Assembly: GCF_019443965.1 (NCBI RefSeq)
Contig: NZ_CP040814.1
Coordinates: 1,054,001-1,118,000, forward strand
Origin: Salinibacterium sp. M195
GTDB taxonomy: Bacteria > Actinomycetota > Actinomycetes > Actinomycetales > Microbacteriaceae
DNA: 64,000 nucleotides
Direction of reading: 5' to 3'
In this document: in pieces, positions 18,071 to 26,257 of the stretch
Position numbering within the stretch: the stretch's first letter is position 1
How the letters are laid out: every line of letters begins with the position of its first letter
Made by a program: the position numbers and the translations under genes
Notes under the pieces: model-generated
What the model saw: only the letters and a program-made list of their open reading frames with translations
Database searches by the model: none
Told to the model about the DNA's origin: nothing

Positions 18071-19163
18071 CCTCCGGCTCGCCAGTATTAGCACCGGTGC
18101 TATCAGCCGCAACGTCGAAACTCTGCGGGCGCTGGTAGCGCCTGCACAGGTCATGGCTGTGGTGAAAGCAGACGGCTACGGCCACGGCGCTGTAGCCAGT
18201 GCTCGTGCTGCGCTCGATGGCGGTGCGGACTGGCTCGGCGTTGCCGACCTTGCTGAGGCATTTGCTCTGCGCGACGCGGGTATCGTCGCTCCGCTCTTGG
18301 CGTGGTTACACCAGCCAGGGGCGGCATTCAGTGCAGCGGTGCACGCAGGCATAGACCTCGGCATCAGCAACATCGCTCAACTCGGTGAAGTCGCCGCGGC
18401 ATCCGGAACGGCATGCGTGCACCTCAAAGTTGATACGGGATTGCACCGTAATGGAGCCGCGGTCGGTGATTGGCAGGAGTTTTTCGAAGCTGCGGTAGCT
18501 CACGAACTTGCTGGACGCATCCAAGTGCAAGGAATCTGGAGCCATCTCGCCAACGCTGGCCATGTCCAAGATGTGACGCAGATTGAGCGCTTTACTGCTG
18601 CAATCGCCATGGCTGAATCGGTAGGGTTGCGGCCCGAATTCCGTCACTTAGCAGCATCCGAGGGCGCGATCAAGCATCCTGACGCGCGCTTCACCCTCGT
18701 TCGCCTGGGAATAAGCATTTATGGACTAGCGCCCGCCGACGATGTGGATGCTTCGAGTCTGGGTTTGGAGCCCGCGATGACGCTCAGCGCTCCCGTCATT
18801 TCTGTGAGGCGGGTCGCTGCGGGGGAGGGCGTTTCCTACGGTCTTGATTTCTCGCGTGACTCCGACACCACGGTGGCGCTCGTGCCGCTTGGGTATGCTG
18901 ACGGAATCCCACGCCACGCCTCAAACCGGGGTCCCGTATCGATTAATGGTGTGACCGGTCGCGTCGCCGGCAGAGTAGCCATGGACCAGATTGTGGTTGA
19001 TATGGGCGATGCCGCCGTGGCGATCGGAGACCAGGCAACACTCTTCGGACGCACAGCAGAGTCGGTTCCCAGCGCAGATGAATGGGCAGCAGCCGCAGGC
19101 ACGATCAACTATGAAATCGTGACGCGCCTCGGCCATCGCGTAGCGCGCAGGTACGAGTCATGA
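18063..19163 (+). CDS. alr: Alanine racemase
   Basis: PLP enzyme making D-alanine for peptidoglycan. From the ATG at 18063 the 366-residue protein carries the PLP lysine Lys35 in MAVVKADGYGHGAV. It also has HLKVDTGLHRNG and the C-terminal-domain tyrosine region GEGVSYGLDF with PLGYADGIPR. The frame opens 33 bases earlier, but the family motif spacing favours this start. It begins the cluster alr-tsaE-tsaB-rimI-tsaD with overlapping stops and starts. Confidence 0.96.
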   Translation: MTDLRLASISTGAISRNVETLRALVAPAQVMAVVKADGYGHGAVASARAALDGGADWLGVADLAEAFALRDAGIVAPLLAWLHQPGAAFSAAVHAGIDLGISNIAQLGEVAAASGTACVHLKVDTGLHRNGAAVGDWQEFFEAAVAHELAGRIQVQGIWSHLANAGHVQDVTQIERFTAAIAMAESVGLRPEFRHLAASEGAIKHPDARFTLVRLGISIYGLAPADDVDASSLGLEPAMTLSAPVISVRRVAAGEGVSYGLDFSRDSDTTVALVPLGYADGIPRHASNRGPVSINGVTGRVAGRVAMDQIVVDMGDAAVAIGDQATLFGRTAESVPSADEWAAAAGTINYEIVTRLGHRVARRYES

Positions 19164-19735
19164 CCACCTTCGTAATCGAATCCCCAGAGCGGATGGCCGA
19201 GCTCGGCGCGATCATTGCCGGTCAGCTGAGGGCTGGTGACCTGGTACTTCTTAACGGCGCACTCGGTGCCGGTAAAACAACGCTGACGCGGGCGATTGGT
19301 GAATACCTCGGCATTCGCGGCACGGTGACGAGCCCGACCTTCGTTCTTGCACGCACACATCCGAGGCTGGATGTCGCGGAAACTGCGACAGCAGCACCGT
19401 CGCAATCTGCGTCCCACTCTGATCGAGCGCCGCTCGTGCACGTCGATGCCTATAGGTTGGGCAGCGCTGTCGAGCTGGACGATCTGGATATCGATTTTGA
19501 GGCATCCATCGTTGTCGTTGAGTGGGGTGCCGGTTTGCTCGACGGCGTGAGCGAGTCGTGGCTGAATATCGATATTGTGCGGCCGACCGGCGCAAGCGAC
19601 GGGAAACCGAATGGGCCGGTGACCTCGGCTGTCGACGATTTCGCCGAAGAAGCGGTTGAACCGCGTACCGTCACTGTCACCGCGTTCGGACCCCGATGGG
19701 CAGATATGGGGTGGGTCGATGTTTTTAGCGATTGA
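19160..19735 (+). CDS. tsaE: tRNA t6A biosynthesis ATPase TsaE
   Basis: P-loop ATPase that supports the TsaB-TsaD complex in adding threonylcarbamoyl to A37 of ANN-decoding tRNAs. The 191-residue product has Walker A LNGALGAGKTTLTRAIG, then TSPTFVLARTHP, LVHVDAYRLG and VVVEWGAGLL. It is longer than the usual ~150 residues because of a linker before the HVDAYRL motif and a C-terminal extension. The ATGA overlap with alr shows coupling. Confidence 0.94.
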   Translation: MTTFVIESPERMAELGAIIAGQLRAGDLVLLNGALGAGKTTLTRAIGEYLGIRGTVTSPTFVLARTHPRLDVAETATAAPSQSASHSDRAPLVHVDAYRLGSAVELDDLDIDFEASIVVVEWGAGLLDGVSESWLNIDIVRPTGASDGKPNGPVTSAVDDFAEEAVEPRTVTVTAFGPRWADMGWVDVFSD

Positions 19736-20339
19736 TACATCGGCGGGAACAAGCGTTGCCATCGTCGATGCCGGCGGACGGGTGCTTGCCGAGTGCGACT
19801 CTGCAGACACGCGCAAACATGCTGAAGTTGTCGGAGATTTCATCTACAGCTGCCTCGCAGAAGCTGACATCGCTGTAACCGACCTGACCGGTGTCGTGGC
19901 CGGAATGGGTCCCGGACCCTTTACCGGGCTTCGAGTCGGGATTGTCGCCGCACGAGCGTTCGCGTTCGGCGCACGGTTGCCGGTGTACGCGGTCGTCACC
20001 CACGATGCCATCGCCCTGGGAGAAACGGCACCAGTAATCGTCGCCACAGACGCTCGCCGCAAAGAGTTTTACTGGTCGACGTACAGCGGATCAGATGAGG
20101 CAGGATTGCCGCTCCGCGATGGTGGCCCGGCGCTCGCTCCTGCCGCTGAGCTCTCCGCTATCGTGCCTAATTTCGAGCACTACGCACTGAGGCAAACACC
20201 GACCGTGAGCGCGGCTTCGCTCGCGACCCTGGCGCAACTCATGAAAGCGAACGGTCGTGACTTTGCCGGGGAGGAAGCCCTGTACCTTCGCCCTCCAGAC
20301 GTCAGCCTTTCCGCAGGACCGAAACGAGTAACCGCATGA
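19719..20339 (+). CDS. tsaB: tRNA t6A biosynthesis protein TsaB
   Basis: Inactive TsaD paralogue that forms the TsaBD heterodimer in t6A synthesis. From ATG 19719 the 206-residue product starts MFLAIDTSAGTSVAIVDAGG and has GMGPGPFTGLRVGIVAARAF, both diagnostic. The frame is open 63 bases upstream, but the conserved start is at 19719. This makes a 17-bp overlap with tsaE, and the rimI start overlaps its stop. Confidence 0.94.
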   Translation: MFLAIDTSAGTSVAIVDAGGRVLAECDSADTRKHAEVVGDFIYSCLAEADIAVTDLTGVVAGMGPGPFTGLRVGIVAARAFAFGARLPVYAVVTHDAIALGETAPVIVATDARRKEFYWSTYSGSDEAGLPLRDGGPALAPAAELSAIVPNFEHYALRQTPTVSAASLATLAQLMKANGRDFAGEEALYLRPPDVSLSAGPKRVTA

Positions 20340-20827
20340 GCTGGCAGTTGCGCCGCGCCACCGTAGATGACCTCGATGCGATCATGGTCATCGAGTCGAG
20401 CGAGTTCGCTAACGATGCGTGGTCGAATGACATGATGAGCGCCGAAATAGTTGATAACCACAGTTACTACTTAGTCGCGCATCCCTTGGGAGACCCCGCG
20501 ACGGTAACTGCCTATGCGGGGTTGCGCGCGCCTTTCCGCTCAGGTCAGGCCGACATCCAAACGATTGCTGTTGCTCCGGGTGCTCGCCGCCACGGCATAG
20601 GGCGGGCGCTAATGCATGCGCTGATGGTAGAAGCTCGGAATCGTGGTGCGAGCGATCTCTTCTTGGAAGTTCGCGACGATAACCCATCGGCTCAGCGGCT
20701 GTATGACTCTCTCGGATTTGAGCGCATTGCGGTTCGCCCTCACTATTACCAACCGGATGGGGTGGATGCAATTGTGATGCGTCTCACTATCCCGGAGCCC
20801 ACGTTGTCACCGGCGGTGGGCACATGA
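20336..20827 (+). CDS. rimI: Ribosomal-protein-alanine N-acetyltransferase (RimI-like GNAT)
   Basis: GNAT-fold acetyltransferase, 163 residues. The acetyl-CoA binding motif is [21 protein letters not shown], followed by [24 protein letters not shown]. Its position between tsaB and tsaD is the standard one for RimI, which acetylates the N-terminus of S18. Other N-terminal substrates are possible. It is coupled to its neighbours by ATGA overlaps. Confidence 0.9.
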   Translation: MSWQLRRATVDDLDAIMVIESSEFANDAWSNDMMSAEIVDNHSYYLVAHPLGDPATVTAYAGLRAPFRSGQADIQTIAVAPGARRHGIGRALMHALMVEARNRGASDLFLEVRDDNPSAQRLYDSLGFERIAVRPHYYQPDGVDAIVMRLTIPEPTLSPAVGT

Positions 20828-21969
20828 GCGAGCCAGCGGACCCCGCGCCGCAAACACCGTCACCGAGTCTGGCGCCGTCACACCGCGAAGCACCGAACGA
20901 TCGCAGCCTTCCCCGGAACACGTCAGCGCCCCTCGTGTTGGGGATCGAGACGAGTTGCGATGAGACCGGAATTGGCATCGTGCGCGGGACAACGCTGCTC
21001 GCCAATGTCATTTCGTCGTCGATGGACGAACATGCTCGTTACGGCGGTGTCGTTCCGGAGGTCGCGGCGCGCGCGCATCTCGAGGCGATGCAGCCAGCGC
21101 TCGAGCAGGCGCTCGCCGATGCTGGCGTTGAGATTGACGAGATCGATGCCATTGCTGTGACAAGCGGGCCGGGCCTCGCAGGAGCACTGATGGTAGGTGT
21201 TGCTGCGGCAAAAGCTCTCGCGGTTGCCACTGCTAAGCCTTTGTATGCGGTGAATCATCTTGTCGGCCATGTTGGTGCTGACGTCTTGCGCGATGATGGG
21301 TCGGAAATCGAGCTCCCGACTATCGCGTTACTCGTATCGGGCGGGCACACCTCGCTGCTGCAGGTGCGCGATTTGGTCTCCGACGTTGAGTTGCTCGGCG
21401 AGACGATCGACGATGCCGCCGGTGAAGCCTTCGACAAGGTTGCTCGGCTGCTCGGCCTGCCCTACCCTGGTGGGCCCCAGATCGACCGGGTTGCGGCCGA
21501 GGGTGACCCAACAGCGATCCGGTTTCCGCGGGGACTTAGCAAGCCGAAAGACATGGAACAGCATCGCTACGACTTTTCGTTTTCCGGTCTCAAGACTGCG
21601 GTCGCTCGCTGGGTCGAGCGCGAGCAAGATGCCGGCACAGATTTCTCGATTGCGGATGTCGCGGCGAGCTTTCGGGAGGCGGTTGTCGACATCCTGTTGA
21701 CGAAGGCGGTCGCGGCCTGCGTTGATCGCGGGGTGCCGCGCTTGTTGCTCGGCGGTGGTGTCGTGGCGAACGCTCGCGTGCGAGAACTCGCGCAGGAGCG
21801 CTGTGATGCGGCAGGGATCCAGTTGCGAATTCCACCGCTGTCGCTGTGCACTGATAATGGCGCGATGATTGCGGCACTGGGCGCCCAATTGGTGATGGCC
21901 GGCAAGCAGCCATCTGCTCTCGGGTTTAGCGCTGATTCCACTTTGCCGGTCACGCAGATTCAGGCCTAG
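20824..21969 (+). CDS. tsaD: tRNA N6-adenosine threonylcarbamoyltransferase TsaD
   Basis: Catalytic subunit transferring the threonylcarbamoyl group to tRNA A37. The 381-residue protein has [15 protein letters not shown] and the metal-ligand segment [14 protein letters not shown]. Also present are [28 protein letters not shown] and [13 protein letters not shown] poorly conserved, Pro/Ser-rich extension of about 36 residues precedes the conserved start, so translation may really begin later. The annotated ATG overlaps the rimI stop. Confidence 0.95.
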   Translation: MSEPADPAPQTPSPSLAPSHREAPNDRSLPRNTSAPLVLGIETSCDETGIGIVRGTTLLANVISSSMDEHARYGGVVPEVAARAHLEAMQPALEQALADAGVEIDEIDAIAVTSGPGLAGALMVGVAAAKALAVATAKPLYAVNHLVGHVGADVLRDDGSEIELPTIALLVSGGHTSLLQVRDLVSDVELLGETIDDAAGEAFDKVARLLGLPYPGGPQIDRVAAEGDPTAIRFPRGLSKPKDMEQHRYDFSFSGLKTAVARWVEREQDAGTDFSIADVAASFREAVVDILLTKAVAACVDRGVPRLLLGGGVVANARVRELAQERCDAAGIQLRIPPLSLCTDNGAMIAALGAQLVMAGKQPSALGFSADSTLPVTQIQA

Positions 21970-21993
21970 ACGTGAGCTAGGCTCTACTCGGCG

Positions 21994-22029
21994 TATATTG
22001 ACAGCATACTTTCAGGCTGACAATATAGT
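21994..22029 (+). promoter_or_regulatory. Promoter region with enclosing inverted repeat
   Basis: TATATTGACAGC (21994-22005) and GCTGACAATATA (22016-22027) form an inverted repeat with 11 of 12 positions matching. The left arm contains a consensus -35 TTGACA (21998-22003). CAATAT lies 17 bp downstream and TATAGT (22024-22029) 20 bp downstream. Promoter and operator thus coincide, so regulated transcription of the DUF4190 gene at 22068 is likely. Confidence 0.5.
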
Positions 22030-22067
22030 CGCGCCAGTTCGTTTCATCTACTAAGGAGCATTTCGTC

Positions 22068-22349
22068 ATGTCAGAACCCACGCCTTACGCCGCAACGCCT
22101 GCAGGCGCGCCGGTTGCTAAATGGAACGTCCTGTCCATCGTGTCGATCGCGACCTCGGTCCTCGGCTTCGGACTCGTCGGCGTCATCACCGGACACATCG
22201 CTATGAGCCAGATCAAGAAGACGGGCGAGCAGGGCAAGGTCCTCGCTATCATCGGCCTTATCTGGGGTTACCTCGCGATCGTCATCGTCATCATCTTCGC
22301 GATCGTCACGATCGCCGCGGCAGTCGCCGGTTCGTCATACGGCTACTAG
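22068..22349 (+). CDS. Small DUF4190 membrane protein
   Basis: 93-residue protein. After a short N-terminal tail (TPYAATPAGAPVAKW) there are two hydrophobic segments, about residues 19-42 and 58-88. They flank the DUF4190 signature GHIAMSQIKKTGEQGKVLAI. AAGGAG precedes the ATG at nine bases. DUF4190 proteins are small actinobacterial membrane proteins of unknown function. A second member follows immediately and a third is at 46508. A terminator follows the gene. Confidence 0.85.
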   Translation: MSEPTPYAATPAGAPVAKWNVLSIVSIATSVLGFGLVGVITGHIAMSQIKKTGEQGKVLAIIGLIWGYLAIVIVIIFAIVTIAAAVAGSSYGY

Positions 22350-22370
22350 ATCGCTGAGCAGCAGTGAAGA

Positions 22371-22399
22371 AGGTCCGCACTGATGTGCGGGCCTTTTTT
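22371..22399 (+). terminator. Rho-independent terminator
   Basis: AGGTCCGCAC (22371-22380) pairs with GTGCGGGCCT (22385-22394), one T·G pair and loop TGAT, followed directly by a T-run to 22399. It separates the two DUF4190 genes. Confidence 0.92.
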
Positions 22400-22414
22400 A
22401 TGATGTGCACTTGC

Positions 22415-22420
22415 TAAAGT
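22415..22420 (+). promoter_or_regulatory. -10 box, predicted leaderless start
   Basis: TAAAGT fits TANNNT and lies six bases before the ATG at 22427. No ribosome site fits between them. Confidence 0.5.
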
Positions 22421-22426
22421 GTGCGC

Positions 22427-23365
22427 ATGGCTACCAAAAAATCAGACGACTCAACACCGTCGATACCCACGCCCGAGCAAGCCGCTGCATCCACTACGTC
22501 TGACGCTAAGACGACTCCTGAGGTGAAGACAACGACTGCTGCTAAGAAGGCGGCAACGCCGAAGGCGAGCACGACGGCGGCGAAGGCCGCAAAGCCAGAC
22601 ACAGCCGCGAAGGCGCCGAAGCCAGCGACGAAGCCTGTAACGGCTCCCAAGGCTGCGAAGCCGGCGACCGGTGCGAAGCCGGTAACGGCGACGACGCCTG
22701 CAAAGACGGCGACGACGCCTGCAAAGTCCGCGACGAAGCCGGCTGGCGCGACGACAACCGCTGCGACCGCATCCACGCCTCCTGTTTCTCCGCCGGTCGC
22801 CTCGTCAGCAGCAACCTCGCCCGCAGCCTCAACGGCAAGCGCTCCTGCTGCACCCCCAGTTCCTTCGGCACCAGTGACCGCAGCCGGCGCTGCAGCGTCG
22901 CGCGAATCTTCAGTGACTCCTCCTTCGGCTCCAGCGAATGCTGCGCCTACTGCGGGACCGGTTCCGCCGCTAAATGCAGCGCCGGCGCCGGCAAGCAACC
23001 CCTACGCTGCCCCCAGCGGAACTCCGGTCCCCGGCTACGGCAGCGTTCCCACGCCTGGCGCCGCTGCATTTGTGCCCGTGCCTGCTGGACCGCCGCAGGG
23101 TCTCGCGATCGCAGCAATGGTCACGGGTATCGTTGCCGTCTTGCTAGCATTCATGTCGCTCGGATTTTTGCCTGGCGTCGCCGCAATTATTTTGGGTCAT
23201 GTGGCGCAGAAGAAGCAGAACTACGCTCGTCCGTTCTGGATCACCGGTCTCATCACCGGCTACGTTGCTACCGCGATCAGCCTCATCTGGGGGCTCGTGT
23301 TCCTCGCTGCGCTGATGATCCCGCTGATGATTGCCGGCACTGGCGCCTACACGTACGGCTACTAA
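22427..23365 (+). CDS. Lys/Ala/Pro/Thr-rich protein with C-terminal DUF4190-like membrane domain
   Basis: 312 residues. About residues 1-110 are a low-complexity basic region rich in K, A, P and T (for example KKAATPKASTTAAKAAKP), resembling the tails of histone H1-like proteins. A Pro/Ala-rich acidic-to-neutral stretch follows to about residue 220. Two hydrophobic segments with a DUF4190-like GHVAQKKQNYARPFWITGL between them come last, ending GAYTYGY. The tail is predicted cytosolic and nucleic-acid or polyanion binding. Function is unknown. Start ATG chosen over GTG six bases upstream. Confidence 0.75.
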   Translation: MATKKSDDSTPSIPTPEQAAASTTSDAKTTPEVKTTTAAKKAATPKASTTAAKAAKPDTAAKAPKPATKPVTAPKAAKPATGAKPVTATTPAKTATTPAKSATKPAGATTTAATASTPPVSPPVASSAATSPAASTASAPAAPPVPSAPVTAAGAAASRESSVTPPSAPANAAPTAGPVPPLNAAPAPASNPYAAPSGTPVPGYGSVPTPGAAAFVPVPAGPPQGLAIAAMVTGIVAVLLAFMSLGFLPGVAAIILGHVAQKKQNYARPFWITGLITGYVATAISLIWGLVFLAALMIPLMIAGTGAYTYGY

Positions 23366-23445
23366 TTCACGATCAGTCCGCGTGAACTAGTCCGGGTGGC
23401 CGATAACCGTTCGGTCACCGCTCTAGTTCGAACGCGGCGCTGGTA

Positions 23446-24630
23446 CTAGCGGGGAGCTACGCGGTGCGCAAGAAGCGCACGACGTCGTCCGGCTACTCGA
23501 GTCAAAATGAGCGTCGCGCTGTTCGAGCCTGACAGTGCAAGAGACGTTCGAAAGTGTGCGGGGTCGATATCGACCCCGCGCTTTTTGATTTCGAGAGTTC
23601 CGATTTTGCGCGCGGAAAGCTCTTTCTTGAGCGAGCGCTTGTCGAGTGCGAAATCTGCCACGATCTCAAAGCAACTGGCGAAGGGTGACGCGACTGCGGT
23701 GTCCGCGCTGAAGTAAGCAATCGATGAGTCAAGCATCCGACCATTGAGCTGGCGGGCGAGATCGCCGATGAGTCGTGCGCGGATGACGGCACCATCCGGC
23801 TCGTAGACAAACTGACCGAGATCTCCCACGGCTTCGTCTTCGCTGTCTGCGGCAGCCGACAGCTCGGCGGTGCCATGCTCGCCGATGACGAGAGCAGAGC
23901 GACGAATTCCGTCACGAGCGACCGCCCCAAACCACAGGCCAAGCTCGACGACTTCGCGTCCGACCGACACCCATTGCGCCTCGGCGTTGTCAGGGATGAG
24001 ATCGCGGTCGATACCCGGACCGAGTTTGATCCCGGTCGGGTAGCGCTCCGCCAGCCCGAAAGCGAAGTCGAGTGAAGGGGTCCAGTCGGCGGGATTCGTG
24101 AGGCGAACGCGGGCGTCGCGCCGAGCCGGGTCGAGGTAGATGCCGTCGATACCGGCGAGATCGGTCGACTCTGCGTCGCCGTGCACTACTTGAGCGTTGC
24201 TCCACGGGGCCAGGTTGTAGCTGGCAATGGCGGCGGTCGTTTCGTCCCGCTCGACTGCGGTGACATTGAGGTCAAGCGCGGCAATGGCGAGCGCATCAGC
24301 GCCGATTCCGCAACCTAGGTCGGCCACCCACTTGACGCCGGCGTTGCTAAACCTGCCAGCGTGCAACGCCGCGACGGGGAGTCGAGTTGCTTGTTCGAGC
24401 CCGGCCTCGGTGAAGAGCATCCGCTCGGCAAATGGCCCAAACTTGCTTTCAGCCTTGGCGCGCAGCTTTGACTGACTAAGAACAGCGGCGACTAGTCCGG
24501 CGCTATGGCCGGCCTTGCGGAGCTCTGCGACGGTGCGCACGATCTCGTCACTAGATCTCCACGCGGGTAGTGAGTCGAGCAAGCGGAGACCGTCAGTCGA
24601 AAGGAGCTCTCGTAGTTCGCTCTGGTTCAT
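23446..24630 (-). CDS. Class I SAM-dependent methyltransferase (THUMP-like C-terminus)
   Basis: 394 residues. A helical N-terminal part is followed by the SAM-binding motif WVADLGCGIGADALAIAAL (about residue 100). Next come TAVERDE (acidic ribose ligand) and IYLDPARRDA. The C-terminal segment ends KRGVDIDPAHFRTSLALSG, typical of the actinobacterial methyltransferase with a THUMP-like domain. The substrate is probably RNA but unknown. It converges with the preceding gene over 80 bp. A TACGGT box six bases before the ATG suggests leaderless initiation. Confidence 0.85.
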   Translation of the reverse strand: MNQSELRELLSTDGLRLLDSLPAWRSSDEIVRTVAELRKAGHSAGLVAAVLSQSKLRAKAESKFGPFAERMLFTEAGLEQATRLPVAALHAGRFSNAGVKWVADLGCGIGADALAIAALDLNVTAVERDETTAAIASYNLAPWSNAQVVHGDAESTDLAGIDGIYLDPARRDARVRLTNPADWTPSLDFAFGLAERYPTGIKLGPGIDRDLIPDNAEAQWVSVGREVVELGLWFGAVARDGIRRSALVIGEHGTAELSAAADSEDEAVGDLGQFVYEPDGAVIRARLIGDLARQLNGRMLDSSIAYFSADTAVASPFASCFEIVADFALDKRSLKKELSARKIGTLEIKKRGVDIDPAHFRTSLALSGSNSATLILTRVAGRRRALLAHRVAPR

Positions 24631-24636
24631 TCTCTA

Positions 24637-24642
24637 ACCGTA
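24637..24642 (-). promoter_or_regulatory. -10 box for the methyltransferase gene
   Basis: On the minus strand TACGGT fits TANNNT and is followed by six bases (TAGAGA) and the ATG at 24630. Predicted leaderless. Confidence 0.45.
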
Positions 24643-24672
24643 TCCGCATCCACTGTTGTCTTGGCATTGTTA

Positions 24673-24699
24673 TTGGCACTCACGTTGATCGAGTGCCAA
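24673..24699. promoter_or_regulatory. CIRCE operator (HrcA binding site)
   Basis: TTGGCACTC, nine bases, GAGTGCCAA: a perfect 9-9-9 inverted repeat matching the CIRCE consensus (TTAGCACTC-N9-GAGTGCTAA) with one change per arm. It overlaps the groES promoter. By established knowledge HrcA represses groES/groEL through this element and releases it on heat shock. Confidence 0.95.
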
Positions 24700-24713
24700 C
24701 CAAGACGTATAGT
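24685..24713 (+). promoter_or_regulatory. groES promoter
   Basis: TTGATC (24685-24690) and TATAGT (24708-24713) with exactly 17 bp spacing. The -35 box lies in the CIRCE spacer, so HrcA binding would block polymerase. A further CIRCE-like half-palindrome (TGGCACTC ... GAGTGTGCCA, 24720-24744) lies in the 5' leader. Confidence 0.75.
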
Positions 24714-24772
24714 TGATCTGGCACTCCTGCTGGGAGTGTGCCAGCCCCAATACTTTCAGAAAGAGGTCACAC

Positions 24773-25069
24773 GTGTCGGTGTCCATTAAGCCGCTCGAAG
24801 ATCGCATTGTTATCAAGCAGGTCGACGCAGAACAGACCACCGCGTCTGGGCTCGTCATTCCTGACACTGCGAAAGAGAAGCCCCAGGAGGGCGAAGTAGT
24901 CGCCGTAGGTCCCGGTCGCATTGACGACAACGGCAACCGCGTTCCTCTCGACATCGCCGTAGGTGACAAGGTCATCTACTCCAAGTACGGCGGAACTGAA
25001 GTGAAGTATGGCGGAGACGACCTGCTCGTACTGTCAGCTCGCGACGTTCTTGCTGTGGTTGTTCGCTAA
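24773..25069 (+). CDS. groES: Co-chaperonin GroES
   Basis: Heptameric lid of the GroEL chaperonin. From the GTG at 24773 the product is 98 residues, the normal size. It begins [14 protein letters not shown] with the mobile loop [21 protein letters not shown], a further VAVGPG and [26 protein letters not shown] lies eight bases upstream. The frame extends 60 bases further but has no family match. groEL is not next to it; a terminator follows, as in actinobacteria that keep groEL elsewhere. Confidence 0.96.
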   Translation: MSVSIKPLEDRIVIKQVDAEQTTASGLVIPDTAKEKPQEGEVVAVGPGRIDDNGNRVPLDIAVGDKVIYSKYGGTEVKYGGDDLLVLSARDVLAVVVR

Positions 25070-25115
25070 CGCGGATACTCAAACCCTCGCCGAGATTTAA
25101 CATTCGGCAACACAT

Positions 25116-25145
25116 AAGCCCAGAGCTCCGGCTCTGGGCTTTTGT
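25116..25145 (+). terminator. Rho-independent terminator after groES
   Basis: AAGCCCAGAGC (25116-25126) pairs perfectly with GCTCTGGGCTT (25131-25141) around TCCG, ending in a TTTT run. Confidence 0.9.
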
Positions 25146-25210
25146 GTTGGGCTTTTGTGTTGGGTTTGTGCAGTGAGTTTGTGCAGTGAGTTTGTGTGGC
25201 GAGCTTGTGT
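25136..25210. repeat. Tandem 13-bp repeats downstream of groES
   Basis: Two copies of GGGCTTTTGTGTT (25136-25148, 25149-25161) are followed by two copies of GTTTGTGCAGTGA (25164-25176, 25177-25189), a diverged copy (25190-25202) and a partial one. All share a 13-bp period and a TTTGTG core. They fill the groES-rarD gap. The first copy includes the right arm of the terminator. Confidence 0.85.
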
Positions 25211-25244
25211 ATTTGCGAATGTGATTCGCCTCTGATTTGCAGCT

Positions 25245-25250
25245 TAAGCT
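25245..25250 (+). promoter_or_regulatory. -10 box for the rarD-like gene
   Basis: TAAGCT fits TANNNT, six bases before the GTG at 25257. The intervening GAGAG abuts the GTG, too close to serve as a ribosome site, so a leaderless mRNA is likely. Confidence 0.5.
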
Positions 25251-25256
25251 TGAGAG

Positions 25257-26201
25257 GTGACTACGACTTCTCACGCGGCCGATCGCGTGTCTCCTAGCGG
25301 CCTCGGCTTCGCGGTATCCGCGTATGTGCTGTGGGGCGCAATGCCCATCGTCTTCTTCTCGCTGAAGGAGTCGGGTGCCATTGAGATCGTGGCTTGGCGC
25401 ATTGTGCTTTCGCTCGTTTTTTGTGCAGCTCTCCTTGTCGTCACGCGCGGCTATGTGCGGGTTCTGGCGATCATTCGTGATCGCAAGACCTTCTGGAGCC
25501 TCGGCCTTGCCGGGGGACTTGTCGTCATCAACTGGGTCATCTACGTCTACGCGAGCCTAAATGGTCACATTGTCGAGGCAGCACTCGGGTATTTCACCAA
25601 CCCCATTGTGACGGTGTTGCTCGGCGTGCTCATTCTGCGCGAGCGGTTACGCCCCCTGCAGTGGACTGCGCTCGCGATTAGCGCGCTCGCCGTTCTCGTG
25701 CTCGCGATCGGGTACGGCAGCTTCCCGTGGATTGCCCTCGGGCTTGCGTTCAGTTTTGGGCTTTATGGGCTGGTCAAGAAAAGCGTTGGACCGAAGGCGG
25801 ATGCGCTGGGTGGCTTGGCCGTGGAGACAGCTTTCTTGGCTCCGCTTGCGATTATTGTCCTGCTCGTGTTGAACGCGAATGGCACTCTCACCATCGGCAC
25901 AGCGGGCAACGGACACCTGATCTTGACTCTGTGCCTTGGCGCAATCACGGCAATTCCTCTCATCCTCTTTGCCGCGGCAGCTCGACGTCTGCCGCTCACG
26001 TATATGGGGCTCGCGCAATATTTGGCCCCGATTTTGCAGCTGATCGTCGGGGTATTCGTATTCCACGAGGCGATGCCCGCCGAGCGTTGGTTGGGCTTCG
26101 CGATTGTCTGGATTGCGCTTGCTATCCTCACGTTCGATCTCTTCCGCCACTCTTCCCGAACGCGGCTTGGTTCCGCTGCCGAAGCACCGGGCGCACCGTA
26201 G
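25257..26201 (+). CDS. rarD: EamA/RarD-type membrane transporter
   Basis: 314-residue polytopic membrane protein of the drug/metabolite transporter superfamily, with ten predicted hydrophobic segments in two EamA halves. The start SGLGFAVSAYVLWGAMPIVFFSLK and the internal INWVIYVYASLNGHIVEAALGYFTNP are characteristic of the RarD subfamily. E. coli RarD gave its name to a chloramphenicol-sensitive phenotype, but the natural substrate is not established. The gene is monocistronic. Confidence 0.88.
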   Translation: MTTTSHAADRVSPSGLGFAVSAYVLWGAMPIVFFSLKESGAIEIVAWRIVLSLVFCAALLVVTRGYVRVLAIIRDRKTFWSLGLAGGLVVINWVIYVYASLNGHIVEAALGYFTNPIVTVLLGVLILRERLRPLQWTALAISALAVLVLAIGYGSFPWIALGLAFSFGLYGLVKKSVGPKADALGGLAVETAFLAPLAIIVLLVLNANGTLTIGTAGNGHLILTLCLGAITAIPLILFAAAARRLPLTYMGLAQYLAPILQLIVGVFVFHEAMPAERWLGFAIVWIALAILTFDLFRHSSRTRLGSAAEAPGAP

Positions 26202-26257
26202 TATTCCTGTGAAGGTGCGCGGTTGCCGAGGAGCGACGCCTTAAGAGAGGCAAATTG

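Noticed and set aside
25136..25210. 13-bp repeats as a CRISPR array
   Set aside because: Units are directly adjacent with no spacers, too short, and no cas genes are near.
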